Below, piece by piece: positions 7,760 to 15,379 of a DNA stretch of 34,471 bases. The stretch lies in the NCBI GenBank assembly GCA_947178165.1, contig CAMWXH010000021.1, positions 1-34,471 of the forward strand. Direction: 5' to 3'. The stretch is from an uncultured Porphyromonadaceae bacterium. GTDB taxonomy: Bacteria > Bacteroidota > Bacteroidia > Bacteroidales > Muribaculaceae. Positions within the stretch are counted from its first letter, which is position 1; every line of letters begins with the position of its first letter. Made by a program: the position numbers and the translations under genes. A model generated the notes under the pieces. That model saw only the letters and a list, made by a program, of their open reading frames with translations. It was not told the DNA's origin and made no database searches.

Positions 7760-8914
7760 ATGACACTCGAATTTTTTCAAGCCTATTGGTGGCTGATAGT
7801 TGCCGTATTGGGGGGCATCCTCGTTTTTCTTCTTTTCGTTCAGGGTGGACAATCGATGCTTCTCGATGCAGGCTCCGATAAACAACGCGATCTCATTGTG
7901 AACTCCATGGGTTCAAAATGGGAGCTTACTTTCACCACTCTTGTCGTTTTCGGCGGAGCAATGTTCGCATCCTTCCCCCTTTTCTATTCTACAAGTTTCG
8001 GAGGTGCCTACTGGCTCTGGATATGCATTCTTTTCAGCTTCATCGTTCAAGCGGTGAGTTATGAATTCCGCCGCAAGAAAGGGAACATTTATGGAACCGG
8101 GACATACGATGTATTCCTATTCATAAACGGATGCGTGGGATGCATTCTGCTTGGAGTAGCCGTTTCGATGTTCTTCTTTGGCGGCAGCTTCACAGTGAGC
8201 CGCGGTTCACTTCTCGACGGCGCCGCTCCGGTTGTTTCTCACTGGGATAATCCTTCACACGGGTTTGAGGCAATTTTTAACTGGAAAAACCTTATCCTTG
8301 GAATTGCCGTGCTCTTCCTTGCAAGAATGCAGGCTTGCCTCTATATGATGAATAACATTGTTGACGATCCTGATTTCTTCAAGCGCCTTAAAGTCAAAGC
8401 CCTTCTGAATGGAGGAATATTCGTGCTCTTCTTCCTCTGGTTCCTTGCTATGCTCCTCACTGCCGATGGTTACACTGTGATTTCTGAAGGCTTCCGCAAT
8501 GCAGTCATAGAGGTGACTCCTTTCAAGTATTTCCATAATTTCGTGGATGTATGGCAGGCTGCCGTGATGCTTCTCTTAGGCGTGGTTCTTGTGCTATATG
8601 GCTGGGGACGTTCGGTATTTACAAAGAAATATACGAAAGGCATCTGGTACACCGGCATCGGAACATTCCTTGTTGTCGTTGCTCTATTCTGCGTGGCAGG
8701 TTTCAACGACACGCCGTTCTATCCCTCATTAACAGATCCGGCAAGTTCGCTCACAATCAGAAATGCTTCATCTTCTGAGTTCACGCTGCGCACCATGAGC
8801 TATGTTTCAATTCTTGTGCCTTTTGTAGTTGCCTACATCGCCTACGTATGGTATTCAATGGATAAGAAAAAACTTTCTCCAGAAAGCCTTGAAAAGAGCG
8901 ACCATAAATATTGA
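7760..8914 (+). CDS. cydB: cytochrome bd quinol oxidase subunit II
   Basis: This 384-aa membrane subunit pairs with CydA and stabilises the heme cofactors. It opens with the typical segment YWWLIVAVLGGILVFLLF, followed by VQGGQSMLLDAG. It has about eight to nine hydrophobic segments and ends with a short charged tail (KKKLSPESLEKSDHKY). The ATG at 7760 lies 4 nt after the cydA stop, so the two are translated from one message. The operon ends at the strong hairpin at 8948-8985. Confidence 0.96.
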   Translation: MTLEFFQAYWWLIVAVLGGILVFLLFVQGGQSMLLDAGSDKQRDLIVNSMGSKWELTFTTLVVFGGAMFASFPLFYSTSFGGAYWLWICILFSFIVQAVSYEFRRKKGNIYGTGTYDVFLFINGCVGCILLGVAVSMFFFGGSFTVSRGSLLDGAAPVVSHWDNPSHGFEAIFNWKNLILGIAVLFLARMQACLYMMNNIVDDPDFFKRLKVKALLNGGIFVLFFLWFLAMLLTADGYTVISEGFRNAVIEVTPFKYFHNFVDVWQAAVMLLLGVVLVLYGWGRSVFTKKYTKGIWYTGIGTFLVVVALFCVAGFNDTPFYPSLTDPASSLTIRNASSSEFTLRTMSYVSILVPFVVAYIAYVWYSMDKKKLSPESLEKSDHKY

Positions 8915-8947
8915 TTAAAGATTGCCTTTATTTAATCAGACTAAAAG

Positions 8948-8985
8948 AAGCAACGGCCCGGCAATGTGCGGAGCCGTTGCTTTTT
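8948..8985 (+). terminator. intrinsic terminator of the cyd operon
   Basis: AAGCAACGGC (8948-8957) pairs with GCCGTTGCTT (8973-8982), followed by TTTTT. It lies 33 nt after the cydB stop. Confidence 0.9.
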
Positions 8986-9007
8986 ATGTAATCTCAGGCA
9001 TTTTTAT

Positions 9008-9015
9008 TAACTTTG
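9008..9015 (+). promoter_or_regulatory. putative -7 box for the chromate transporter-folC operon
   Basis: TAACTTTG matches TAnnTTTG exactly, 19 nt before the ATG at 9035. The -33 element is weak (TTTA at 8983-8986, 21-nt spacing, overlapping the preceding terminator). Confidence 0.5.
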
Positions 9016-9034
9016 CAGTGAAAAGATTTAAACA

Positions 9035-9607
9035 ATGAACAATTCAACTTACTGGCGACTTTTCGCTACATTCTTCAAGATTGGGGCCTTCACTTTCGGT
9101 GGAGGATGGGCCATGATTTCGATCATAGAGAGAGAGATTGTAGATAAGTACCACTGGATTGAAAGAGATGATTTCCTCGATCTTCTTGCAATCGCTCAAT
9201 CAATGCCCGGGATTCTTGCAGTTAATATTGCCACCTCTGTCGGTGATAAGCTCCGGGGGCCTCGTGGAAGCATGGTAGCCGCCGCAGGGACTATCCTCCC
9301 CTCCTTTTTAATCATCCTCGCCATTGCTATCTTCCTCACCCCCGATATAATAAAGAATAACCGCGTGGTTTCGGCTATATTCATGGGCATACGTCCGGCC
9401 GTGGTTGCGCTCATCATCGCTCCTGTGATCACATCGGCTAAGGCCGCAAAACTGAAGTGGAAAACCGTATGGATTCCCCTTGTTGTGGCTCTTCTTATTT
9501 CAATCGATATGGGTTTCATCTCCAATCCAATCCTATACATAGTATTGGGAGGATTAGGTGGATTCACTGTGTGGAAATGGTCGCAGAGAAATCTTTCCTC
9601 AAAATAA
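9035..9607 (+). CDS. chromate transporter (CHR family), first half-size protein
   Basis: This 190-aa membrane protein is a short-chain CHR family member. The N-terminal family motif is FTFGGGWAMISIIEREIV (about residues 18-36), followed by LAIAQSMPGILAVNIAT and a RGPRGS loop. It has about five to six hydrophobic segments. Short-chain members occur as tandem pairs that together equal one long ChrA and are thought to assemble as a heterodimer of opposite topology; the partner gene follows after 34 nt. Members are named for chromate efflux, but the substrate here is unproven, and Bacteroidetes members may carry another anion. Confidence 0.9.
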   Translation: MNNSTYWRLFATFFKIGAFTFGGGWAMISIIEREIVDKYHWIERDDFLDLLAIAQSMPGILAVNIATSVGDKLRGPRGSMVAAAGTILPSFLIILAIAIFLTPDIIKNNRVVSAIFMGIRPAVVALIIAPVITSAKAAKLKWKTVWIPLVVALLISIDMGFISNPILYIVLGGLGGFTVWKWSQRNLSSK

Positions 9608-9641
9608 ACATGCAATCACATTCTTCAAATAATATAGAACT

Positions 9642-10247
9642 ATGGGATTTTATCTTAAACTGATATGGGCCTATCTGAAGATAGGGATCTTTGGATTCGG
9701 CGGTGGTTACGCTATGCTCTCACTTGTTGAAAAAGCGGTTGTGACACCGGGCTGGATAAGCGAGACAATGTTTACCGACATTGTGGCAATCTCCCAGATG
9801 ACACCGGGGCCAATCGGCATCAATTCTGCCACCTACATCGGTTATGCGGCCCCATCAATAGCTGATCCGTCGCTCACCGGCTGGTGGTGGGGAATATTGG
9901 GTTCACTGTTAGCAACGCTTGCAGTGACAGTTCCATCTTTCCTTTTAGTTCTTTATGCATCCCATTTCATCAGAAGACACCATGAGAGCGGCGTGATCAA
10001 GGCCATCTTTGCCGGCCTGCGTCCGGTTGTGGTAGGCCTTATTGCATCGGCGGCGATTATGCTTATGAATTCTGCCAACTTCAATCCGCGCCATATATCA
10101 TGGCAACTCTGGACAAACATAGCAATTTGTGCCATCGCTTTCTGCCTTGCATATTTTTCAATTCCGTTAGGGAAAAAGAAGGTTAAGATTCATCCAATAC
10201 TTATCATTATAATGGCCGGCATAGCCGGGCTTGCAATATATTATTGA
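9642..10247 (+). CDS. chromate transporter (CHR family), second half-size protein
   Basis: This 201-aa partner of the preceding protein repeats the same architecture. Its motif is FGFGGGYAMLSLVEKAVV near residues 17-34, followed by VAISQMTPGPIGINSATYIGY, which is the PGP version characteristic of the second half. About five to six hydrophobic segments follow, ending in a very hydrophobic helix. The stop TGA at 10245-10247 is one base before the preferred folC start, so translation of the two is probably coupled. Confidence 0.9.
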   Translation: MGFYLKLIWAYLKIGIFGFGGGYAMLSLVEKAVVTPGWISETMFTDIVAISQMTPGPIGINSATYIGYAAPSIADPSLTGWWWGILGSLLATLAVTVPSFLLVLYASHFIRRHHESGVIKAIFAGLRPVVVGLIASAAIMLMNSANFNPRHISWQLWTNIAICAIAFCLAYFSIPLGKKKVKIHPILIIIMAGIAGLAIYY

Positions 10248-10248
10248 T

Positions 10249-11565
10249 ATGTCTGATTCAATGAGTTATAAGGAAGCCCTCGATTATCTTTTTGCTCAGT
10301 TGCCGATGTTTTCACGCATAGGAGCGGCTGCCTATAAACCGGGTCTGGAGAGGGTGGTAAAGCTGAGCCACTTTTTCGGCAATCCTGAAAATAAGCTTAA
10401 AGTTATTCACATTGCAGGCACCAACGGAAAGGGCTCTACCTCCCACATGATTGCATCCGTGCTTCAAGCATGCGGATATAAGACTGCCCTTTACACTTCA
10501 CCCCATCTGGTTGATTTCCGTGAACGGATCAAGATTAATGGCGAAATGATTCCGGAAGAGAAGGTGGTGAAATTTGTGGAAAATTGGAAAGGATGCGGAT
10601 ACGAAGGAGACCGTCCATCATTTTTTGAGCTTACAATGATGATGGCATTCGAGTGGTTTGCTTCTGAGAATGTTGATTATGCCGTTATAGAGACCGGCAT
10701 GGGGGGACGCCTGGATTCCACCAATATTGTCTCACCTTTACTGACCGTTATCACCAACATATCACCCGATCATACTCAGTTTTTAGGCCATACTCTTCAG
10801 GAAATCGCGGCAGAGAAAGCAGGCATCATAAAGGAAGGGATTCCGGTGGTCATTGGAGAGGCTGATCCTGATGTGGAAGCTGTTTTTCACGCAAAAGCGG
10901 ATGAAATGGGCGCACCTATTGTGGATGTCTATAAAGCCCCGCCAGCTGATAAGTTCGAATTAAAGGAGGATTATTCGGGATGGAAGGCCTACACACCTTT
11001 ACTCGGCAATTTTGAAGTGGATCTGGCCGGCGACTATCAACAAAAAAATATCTCAACTACCTTAGCCGCTATCCTTGAACTCATCAAAATAGGTGTCAGG
11101 CTGCCGGCCGAAAAAATAAAGAAAGGATTGGAACACGCCGCACAGTCAACAGGACTCTTGGGCAGATGGACCATAATTTCCAAATCACCGCTTACAATCT
11201 ATGATACCGGCCATAATATAGGAGGACTCTCCATAAATATCAAGCACCTCCGCAATATGATGGAAAATAGAAATCCGGATGCAAAATTGAGAATGCTTAT
11301 CGGTTTTGTTGCAGACAAGGCGGTGGATGAGATTCTTGAAATTTTTCCGAAGAATGCGGCCTACTATATTACAAATGCCGATATTCCCCGTGCCATGCCG
11401 GCAGAGGAGCTTTTAGAGAAATTCAAGGAGCATACGCTCGGAGGGGTCGCCTTCAGGAATGTAGCGGAAGCGTGGAAGCGAATTAAGGAGGAGGCCGCCA
11501 AAGATGATGTGATATATATCGGCGGATCCACATTTATCGTGGCAGACTTCTTAAGGCAGCAATGA
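10249..11565 (+). CDS. folC: bifunctional dihydrofolate/folylpolyglutamate synthase
   Basis: This Mur-ligase-family ATP enzyme adds glutamate to dihydropteroate and extends the polyglutamate tail of folates. The P-loop is IAGTNGKGSTSHM, followed by TSPHLVDFRERIKING, and GGRLDSTNIV and TNISPDHTQFLGHT mark the central domain. The C-terminal ligase domain includes GRWTI and YDTGHNIGG. I choose the ATG at 10249, one base after the preceding stop, giving 438 aa; an upstream TTG at 10231 would overlap the transporter gene, and an ATG at 10261 is also possible. Having a folate gene as the last gene of a transporter operon looks incidental. Confidence 0.95.
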   Translation: MSDSMSYKEALDYLFAQLPMFSRIGAAAYKPGLERVVKLSHFFGNPENKLKVIHIAGTNGKGSTSHMIASVLQACGYKTALYTSPHLVDFRERIKINGEMIPEEKVVKFVENWKGCGYEGDRPSFFELTMMMAFEWFASENVDYAVIETGMGGRLDSTNIVSPLLTVITNISPDHTQFLGHTLQEIAAEKAGIIKEGIPVVIGEADPDVEAVFHAKADEMGAPIVDVYKAPPADKFELKEDYSGWKAYTPLLGNFEVDLAGDYQQKNISTTLAAILELIKIGVRLPAEKIKKGLEHAAQSTGLLGRWTIISKSPLTIYDTGHNIGGLSINIKHLRNMMENRNPDAKLRMLIGFVADKAVDEILEIFPKNAAYYITNADIPRAMPAEELLEKFKEHTLGGVAFRNVAEAWKRIKEEAAKDDVIYIGGSTFIVADFLRQQ

Positions 11566-11570
11566 AAAGG

Positions 11571-11605
11571 AAAGAGAGGCTTCAATATCTGACGCCTCTC
11601 TTTTT
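11571..11605. terminator. bidirectional terminator between folC and RNase G
   Basis: AAAGAGAGGC (11571-11580) pairs with GCCTCTCTTT (11594-11603) across a 13-nt loop. A T-run follows on the plus strand and T-rich sequence also follows on the minus strand, serving both convergent genes. Confidence 0.85.
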
Positions 11606-11626
11606 AATGCTCTAAAGAATTAAAGA

Positions 11627-13252
11627 TCAATTTTCTTCTTTATCTCTGTTTTTGATTCTGACCCTGTTCTTGCTTTGGCTTGTGCTCATGTCGCTCTCCT
11701 CCTTAAGGTCAATTTCCTTGCCCGACTGGTCAATCACACGGTATTCGAGATAAGCAAGGGCCTCATCAGGAACAACCTTGAATCCTCTACCGAACTTCCT
11801 CTTCCATCTTCCATAGAGCGAGAACATCCCTTTCTTGACGTATGCCTCTACGTATGGATGAATGTAGAGTATGAATTTTTTCACTTTCAGACTGTTCACC
11901 AGATATTCAAGTTTCTCTTCAAGTTTATCGGTAAAGAGAATTGAAGGTTGCACCTCCCCTTTACCAAAACATGACGGGCAGGTTTCCGTTGTGGTGATGT
12001 CAAGAGCCGGACGCACTCTCTGGCGCGTGATCTGCATCAAGCCGAACTTGCTTAACGGGAGAATGTTATGGCGCGCACGGTCGTTAGCCATAATCTCTTT
12101 CATGTGGTCATAGAGCGTTTGACGGTGTTCCGCCTTATTCATGTCTATGAAATCTATCACAATTATGCCTCCCATGTCTCGAAGCCTAAGCTGTCGTGCA
12201 ATTTCATCAGCCGCTTTCAGGTTAACGTCAAGAGCATTCGATTCCTGGTCGTTTGAAGCCTTGCTCCTGTTTCCGGAGTTAACATCTATAACATGAAGAG
12301 CTTCTGTATGCTCTATGATAATATAGGCTCCGCTCTTAAATGACACAGTCTTCCCGAAACTGCTCTTAATCTGACGAGTAATGTTGAAATGGTCGAAAAT
12401 CGGGGTGTCTTTTGCATAAATCTTTACAATATCCTTATTTTCCGGGGCAATAAGGCCAACATAATTCTGAATCTGCGAAAATGCCTCTGCCTCATTCACA
12501 TAGATATTTTCAAAAGTAGGGCTGAAAATATCCCGGATCACGCTAACCATTCGCGACTCCTCTTCAAAAATCAGAGCCGGACTTTGGCTACGCTGCATTT
12601 TTGCAATAGACTCCTCCCAATATTTCACCAGGGTGCGCATCTCGTTGTTGAGTTCCGCTACCCTTTTGTTTTCTGCCGAAGTGCGTACAATAACACTGAA
12701 TCCCTTCGGCTTTATGCTACTCATAAGCTGGCGCAAACGAATCTTCTCTTCGGTTGATTTTATTTTCTGAGAAATAGAAATCTTGTCGCCGAAGGGCATA
12801 AGGACCATATAACGGCCTGTAAAGGAGATTTCAGTGGTCAGGCGCGGTCCTTTCGAAGAAATTGGCTCCTTAGCTATCTGAACAAGCAATTGCTGACCGG
12901 GCTGTATGACTTCCGAAATGCTTCCTTGCTTCGAGATGTCAGGGTCAAGCTTGAACTTAGAGATGTTGGGGACCTTTTTCTTATCTGTCATAGCTTCATT
13001 TATGAAACGGCTATAACTGCTGAATTGAGGTCCCAGATCGAGATAATGAAGAAAAGCGTCTTTGTCATAGCCTACGTCGAGGAATGCGGCATTAAGGCCG
13101 GGCATGATTTTCTTCACTTTTGCCAGATAGAGATCGCCCACAGCGTATGCTATGTTGCGGCTCTCCTTCTGGAGCGAGACAAGACGCCCGTCCTCAAGCA
13201 ATGCTATCGAGACATCCTCCTGTTGTACATCTACTACTAATTCGCTTTTCAT
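11627..13252 (-). CDS. rng: ribonuclease E/G family protein (RNase G type)
   Basis: This is a single-strand-specific endoribonuclease for rRNA maturation and mRNA turnover. An S1 RNA-binding domain lies near residues 35-120 (YLAKVKKIMPGLNAAFLDVG). The catalytic core carries the two metal-binding aspartates in HVIDVNSGNR and IIVIDFIDM. The zinc-link motif CPSCFGKG sits near the C-terminal small domain. It lacks the long disordered RNase E scaffold, so it is the short RNase G form. I start at ATG 13252 (MKSELVVDVQQ), giving 541 aa; the 13 residues upstream do not resemble the family. A terminator-like hairpin lies 15 nt before this start. It is preceded on the same strand by the 29-aa basic protein and HU. 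Confidence 0.94.
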   Translation of the reverse strand: MKSELVVDVQQEDVSIALLEDGRLVSLQKESRNIAYAVGDLYLAKVKKIMPGLNAAFLDVGYDKDAFLHYLDLGPQFSSYSRFINEAMTDKKKVPNISKFKLDPDISKQGSISEVIQPGQQLLVQIAKEPISSKGPRLTTEISFTGRYMVLMPFGDKISISQKIKSTEEKIRLRQLMSSIKPKGFSVIVRTSAENKRVAELNNEMRTLVKYWEESIAKMQRSQSPALIFEEESRMVSVIRDIFSPTFENIYVNEAEAFSQIQNYVGLIAPENKDIVKIYAKDTPIFDHFNITRQIKSSFGKTVSFKSGAYIIIEHTEALHVIDVNSGNRSKASNDQESNALDVNLKAADEIARQLRLRDMGGIIVIDFIDMNKAEHRQTLYDHMKEIMANDRARHNILPLSKFGLMQITRQRVRPALDITTTETCPSCFGKGEVQPSILFTDKLEEKLEYLVNSLKVKKFILYIHPYVEAYVKKGMFSLYGRWKRKFGRGFKVVPDEALAYLEYRVIDQSGKEIDLKEESDMSTSQSKNRVRIKNRDKEEN

Positions 13253-13256
13253 GTTG

Positions 13257-13311
13257 ATTAAAATAAAAAGAACAAACTTTCTTTCAGCCAAGGCCGCTTC
13301 GGTTTGTTCTT
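13257..13311 (-). terminator. terminator-like hairpin in the RNase G leader
   Basis: On the minus strand AAGAACAAAC (13311-13302) pairs perfectly with GTTTGTTCTT (13277-13268) across 24 nt. The TTTTTATTTT that follows reaches almost to the RNase G ATG at 13252. It may be the end of the HU and 29-aa-protein transcript, an attenuator, or an autoregulatory RNase target. Confidence 0.6.
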
Positions 13312-13369
13312 ATGACTTTTGTCAGTGACTTCTGTCAGCGCTGCAGGCTGGAATCCGTTCACTCAAAGA

Positions 13370-13459
13370 TTATTTCTTCTTGTGACGATTCTTTCTCAGT
13401 CTTTTCTTGCGCTTGTGAGTTGCCATCTTGTGGCCTTTTCTCTTTTTTCCGCTGGGCAT
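13370..13459 (-). CDS. AURKAIP1/COX24-domain (mS38-like) 29-aa basic ribosomal-type protein
   Basis: This very short ORF encodes MPSGKKRKGHKMATHKRKKR followed by LRKNRHKKK, 29 residues of which more than half are Lys or Arg, with several His. It matches the tiny Bacteroidetes proteins annotated as AURKAIP1/COX24 domain, the bacterial relatives of mitochondrial ribosomal protein mS38. Such peptides bind rRNA in the small subunit. It lies between HU and RNase G on the same strand, an arrangement I recall as common in Bacteroidales. It ends in a clean TAA at 13370-13372 and is too short for usual gene callers. The family assignment is recognition, and its ribosome location here is inference. Confidence 0.85.
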   Translation of the reverse strand: MPSGKKRKGHKMATHKRKKRLRKNRHKKK

Positions 13460-13539
13460 GACGTTTATGTTTTTATGATTAATATATTGATGTTTAAATT
13501 TGTTTCCTTAGAATAATATTTGCCTCCAATGAGTAGATA

Positions 13540-13812
13540 TCATTTAACCACATCCATAAATACCTTCGATGGCTTGAATGCCGGGATTTTATGTTCAGGT
13601 ATCTTGAGGGTAGTATTGCGTGAAATATTTCGTGCTGTTTTCTCTCTTCTCATCTTGATTATGAAACTACCGAAGCCTCTGAGATAAACGTTTTTGCCGC
13701 CGGCCATTGAATCTCTGACAACCTCCATAAGCTTTTCCACTGTAGCAAGCACTGCCGCTTTTTCGAGGCCGGTCTTGCGCGAAATTTCGTTTACAATATC
13801 TGCCTTAGTCAT
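13540..13812 (-). CDS. HU-family DNA-binding protein
   Basis: This 90-aa histone-like protein bends and compacts DNA as a dimer. The family start MTKADIVNEISRKTGL fixes the ATG at 13812; upstream in-frame codons are not homologous. The beta-arm signature is YLRGFGSFIIKMRREKTARN, and the usual arm-tip residues are replaced by RNTTLKIPEHKIPAFKPSK, giving the Pro that intercalates into DNA. It has a full C-terminal helix. It is the first gene of a probable HU / 29-aa protein / RNase G unit, and a near-consensus promoter lies about 80 nt upstream. Confidence 0.95.
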   Translation of the reverse strand: MTKADIVNEISRKTGLEKAAVLATVEKLMEVVRDSMAGGKNVYLRGFGSFIIKMRREKTARNISRNTTLKIPEHKIPAFKPSKVFMDVVK

Positions 13813-13891
13813 TATGATTATTTTTTCTATCAATATTCACTTTTGTTCGTTTATTATCCAAACGAATAAAGTGCTTTCATTTTTAGCACTG

Positions 13892-13899
13892 CAAATATC
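13892..13899 (-). promoter_or_regulatory. putative -7 box for HU
   Basis: The minus strand reads GATATTTG, one mismatch from TAnnTTTG. It would give a leader of about 70 nt containing two small inverted repeats (TTCGTTT/AAACGAA at 13846-13866 and AGTGCT/AGCACT near 13870-13890). Confidence 0.4.
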
Positions 13900-14011
13900 G
13901 CAATTTTTTTTCAATAAATCCCTATTTAGCCAATGTTTTTATGCTTTTTTATTCTTTTTTCCTACAATTGAAGTGCATATCCTCTGTTGAAGGGGCGATT
14001 CTCACGAAATT

Positions 14012-14617
14012 TCAAGCAGAAATATCCTCTATCACTGCTCCCTCAACTTTGGATATTTTTCCTATAATCTCCTCTTTCTTTCCCTCCGGAAATTCTATCA
14101 GAAGATGACACAGGTTGTCAAAATTGCGTTCTAAAGTCTCTACCTCCTCCCCTTTTGCCACTCTCATTATTCCTTCGGAACTTATATATGGGAAACTGAC
14201 GGAGAGTCTCGTCATCTTATGCATCTCCTTTATTCCTGCCTCTTCCAATGCCAAGCGCGCGGCCTCCCGGTAAGCGGCAATCAGGCCTGAAGTGCCAAGC
14301 TTTATTCCGCCGAAATATCTAACAACAATGATGATCACATCCGTCACATTAAAACTGTTGATCTGGCCTAATATCGGTTTTCCTGCCGTGCCGGATGGTT
14401 CTCCGTTATCGTTAAGCTGCCATTCCTTACGGTCGGCACCTATCATATAGGCCCAACACACATGACGCGAGTCGTGATATTCATTCTGATATTGCTTCAC
14501 GAGAGCTTTTGCCTCCTCTGCATTTTTTACAGGGAGGGCAAACGAAAGAAACCGGCTCATCTTCTCTTTATATTGAGACGAACCGGATCCTTTTATTGTA
14601 TAGTAGATATCACTCAT
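14012..14617 (-). CDS. YigZ/IMPACT family protein
   Basis: This 201-aa soluble protein has the UPF0029/IMPACT N-terminal domain (FALPVKNAEEAKALVKQY, then HVCWAYMIG and NDNGEPSGTAGKPIL near residues 75-90) and a DUF1949 ferredoxin-like C-terminal domain. The signature continues with VIIIVVRYFGGIKLGTSGLIAAYREAA in the middle. The bacterial function is not settled; the eukaryotic relative IMPACT controls Gcn2 signalling, and a nucleic-acid or translation role has been proposed. Its ATG overlaps the stop of the DJ-1-like gene by 4 nt, so the two are translationally coupled. Confidence 0.92.
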   Translation of the reverse strand: MSDIYYTIKGSGSSQYKEKMSRFLSFALPVKNAEEAKALVKQYQNEYHDSRHVCWAYMIGADRKEWQLNDNGEPSGTAGKPILGQINSFNVTDVIIIVVRYFGGIKLGTSGLIAAYREAARLALEEAGIKEMHKMTRLSVSFPYISSEGIMRVAKGEEVETLERNFDNLCHLLIEFPEGKKEEIIGKISKVEGAVIEDISA

Positions 14618-15204
14618 CCAAAATAATGATCTATATCCTTTACGCTTCTCGGATAGAGCAACATATCGTTAGCAAGCTTGTCCGAGTAATTATTATCGAA
14701 TGTCTCACGCACAATCCTTAACGCCCAAACAAGCGCATTGGCCGGACCATTGGCAAGAACAAACTTTCCATCCACAACAATAGGCTTGCTTTCCACCTTT
14801 GCACAGTCAAGCATATCCTCAAATCCCGGATAGCATGTGGCGCGATGACCTTTTAATAATCCGAGCTGACCGAGCACAACTGCAGGGGCGGCACAAATAG
14901 CGGCAATCCTACCATGCTCCGACTCTGCCTGACGGCGCAGGAGTCCCTGCAAGGGAGCAAATTCATAAAGATTCTTTGCTCCGGGCATGCCGCCGGGAAG
15001 AACAAGCCAATCAGGATTGGAGAACAATGCCGGATCGAACAAGACATCAGCGCCCACGGTAACGCCATGGGCTCCGGTAACACATAAGGAGGAGGTAATT
15101 GATACGGTCTTCACAGACATCCCGGCACGACGCAATACATCAACAGCTGTCAGTGCCTCAATCTCTTCAAATCCGTCGGCGAGAAATACAAATGCTTCTT
15201 TCAT
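14614..15204 (-). CDS. DJ-1/PfpI family protein
   Basis: This 196-aa protein has the DJ-1 superfamily alpha/beta sandwich. The nucleophile-elbow cysteine is Cys104 in RIAAICAAPAVV, and the conserved partner glutamate is Glu16 in ADGFEEIEALTAVDV. WLVLPGGMPGAKNL precedes the elbow and GHRATCYPGFED follows it. Members protect against carbonyl or oxidative damage or act as glyoxalases; older annotations call them ThiJ, but a thiamine role is not supported. It is the first gene of a two-gene unit with the YigZ-like gene, overlapping by 4 nt. Confidence 0.92.
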   Translation of the reverse strand: MKEAFVFLADGFEEIEALTAVDVLRRAGMSVKTVSITSSLCVTGAHGVTVGADVLFDPALFSNPDWLVLPGGMPGAKNLYEFAPLQGLLRRQAESEHGRIAAICAAPAVVLGQLGLLKGHRATCYPGFEDMLDCAKVESKPIVVDGKFVLANGPANALVWALRIVRETFDNNYSDKLANDMLLYPRSVKDIDHYFG

Positions 15205-15293
15205 CTGCTTGATTTTTTTGTTGGTTCACTAATGTTTCTTATCGTAAAGTGCGATCTTTCTTTAAGGCTTAAAAGTAGAATTTTCGAGGGGAG

Positions 15294-15301
15294 CAAAACT
15301 A
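15294..15301 (-). promoter_or_regulatory. putative -7 box for the DJ-1-like/YigZ unit
   Basis: The minus strand reads TAGTTTTG, an exact TAnnTTTG match about 90 nt upstream of the ATG at 15204. No clear -33 TTTG is present. It is divergent from the apbE promoter element at 15350. Confidence 0.35.
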
Positions 15302-15349
15302 CTCTGAAATGACATTTTACTTATATGCATCTAATTTAGATAAAATTTT

Positions 15350-15357
15350 TAACTTTG
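15350..15357 (+). promoter_or_regulatory. putative -7 box for apbE
   Basis: TAACTTTG matches TAnnTTTG exactly, 22 nt before the ATG at 15380. The -33 element is not clear. Confidence 0.5.
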
Positions 15358-15379
15358 CAAAATATTATCACAGTTTTGA

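Noticed and set aside
13231-13291. Extended N terminus of RNase G
   Set aside because: The extra residues (MAERKFVLFILIN) are encoded in the hairpin and U-rich leader and do not resemble the family; ATG 13252 fits better.
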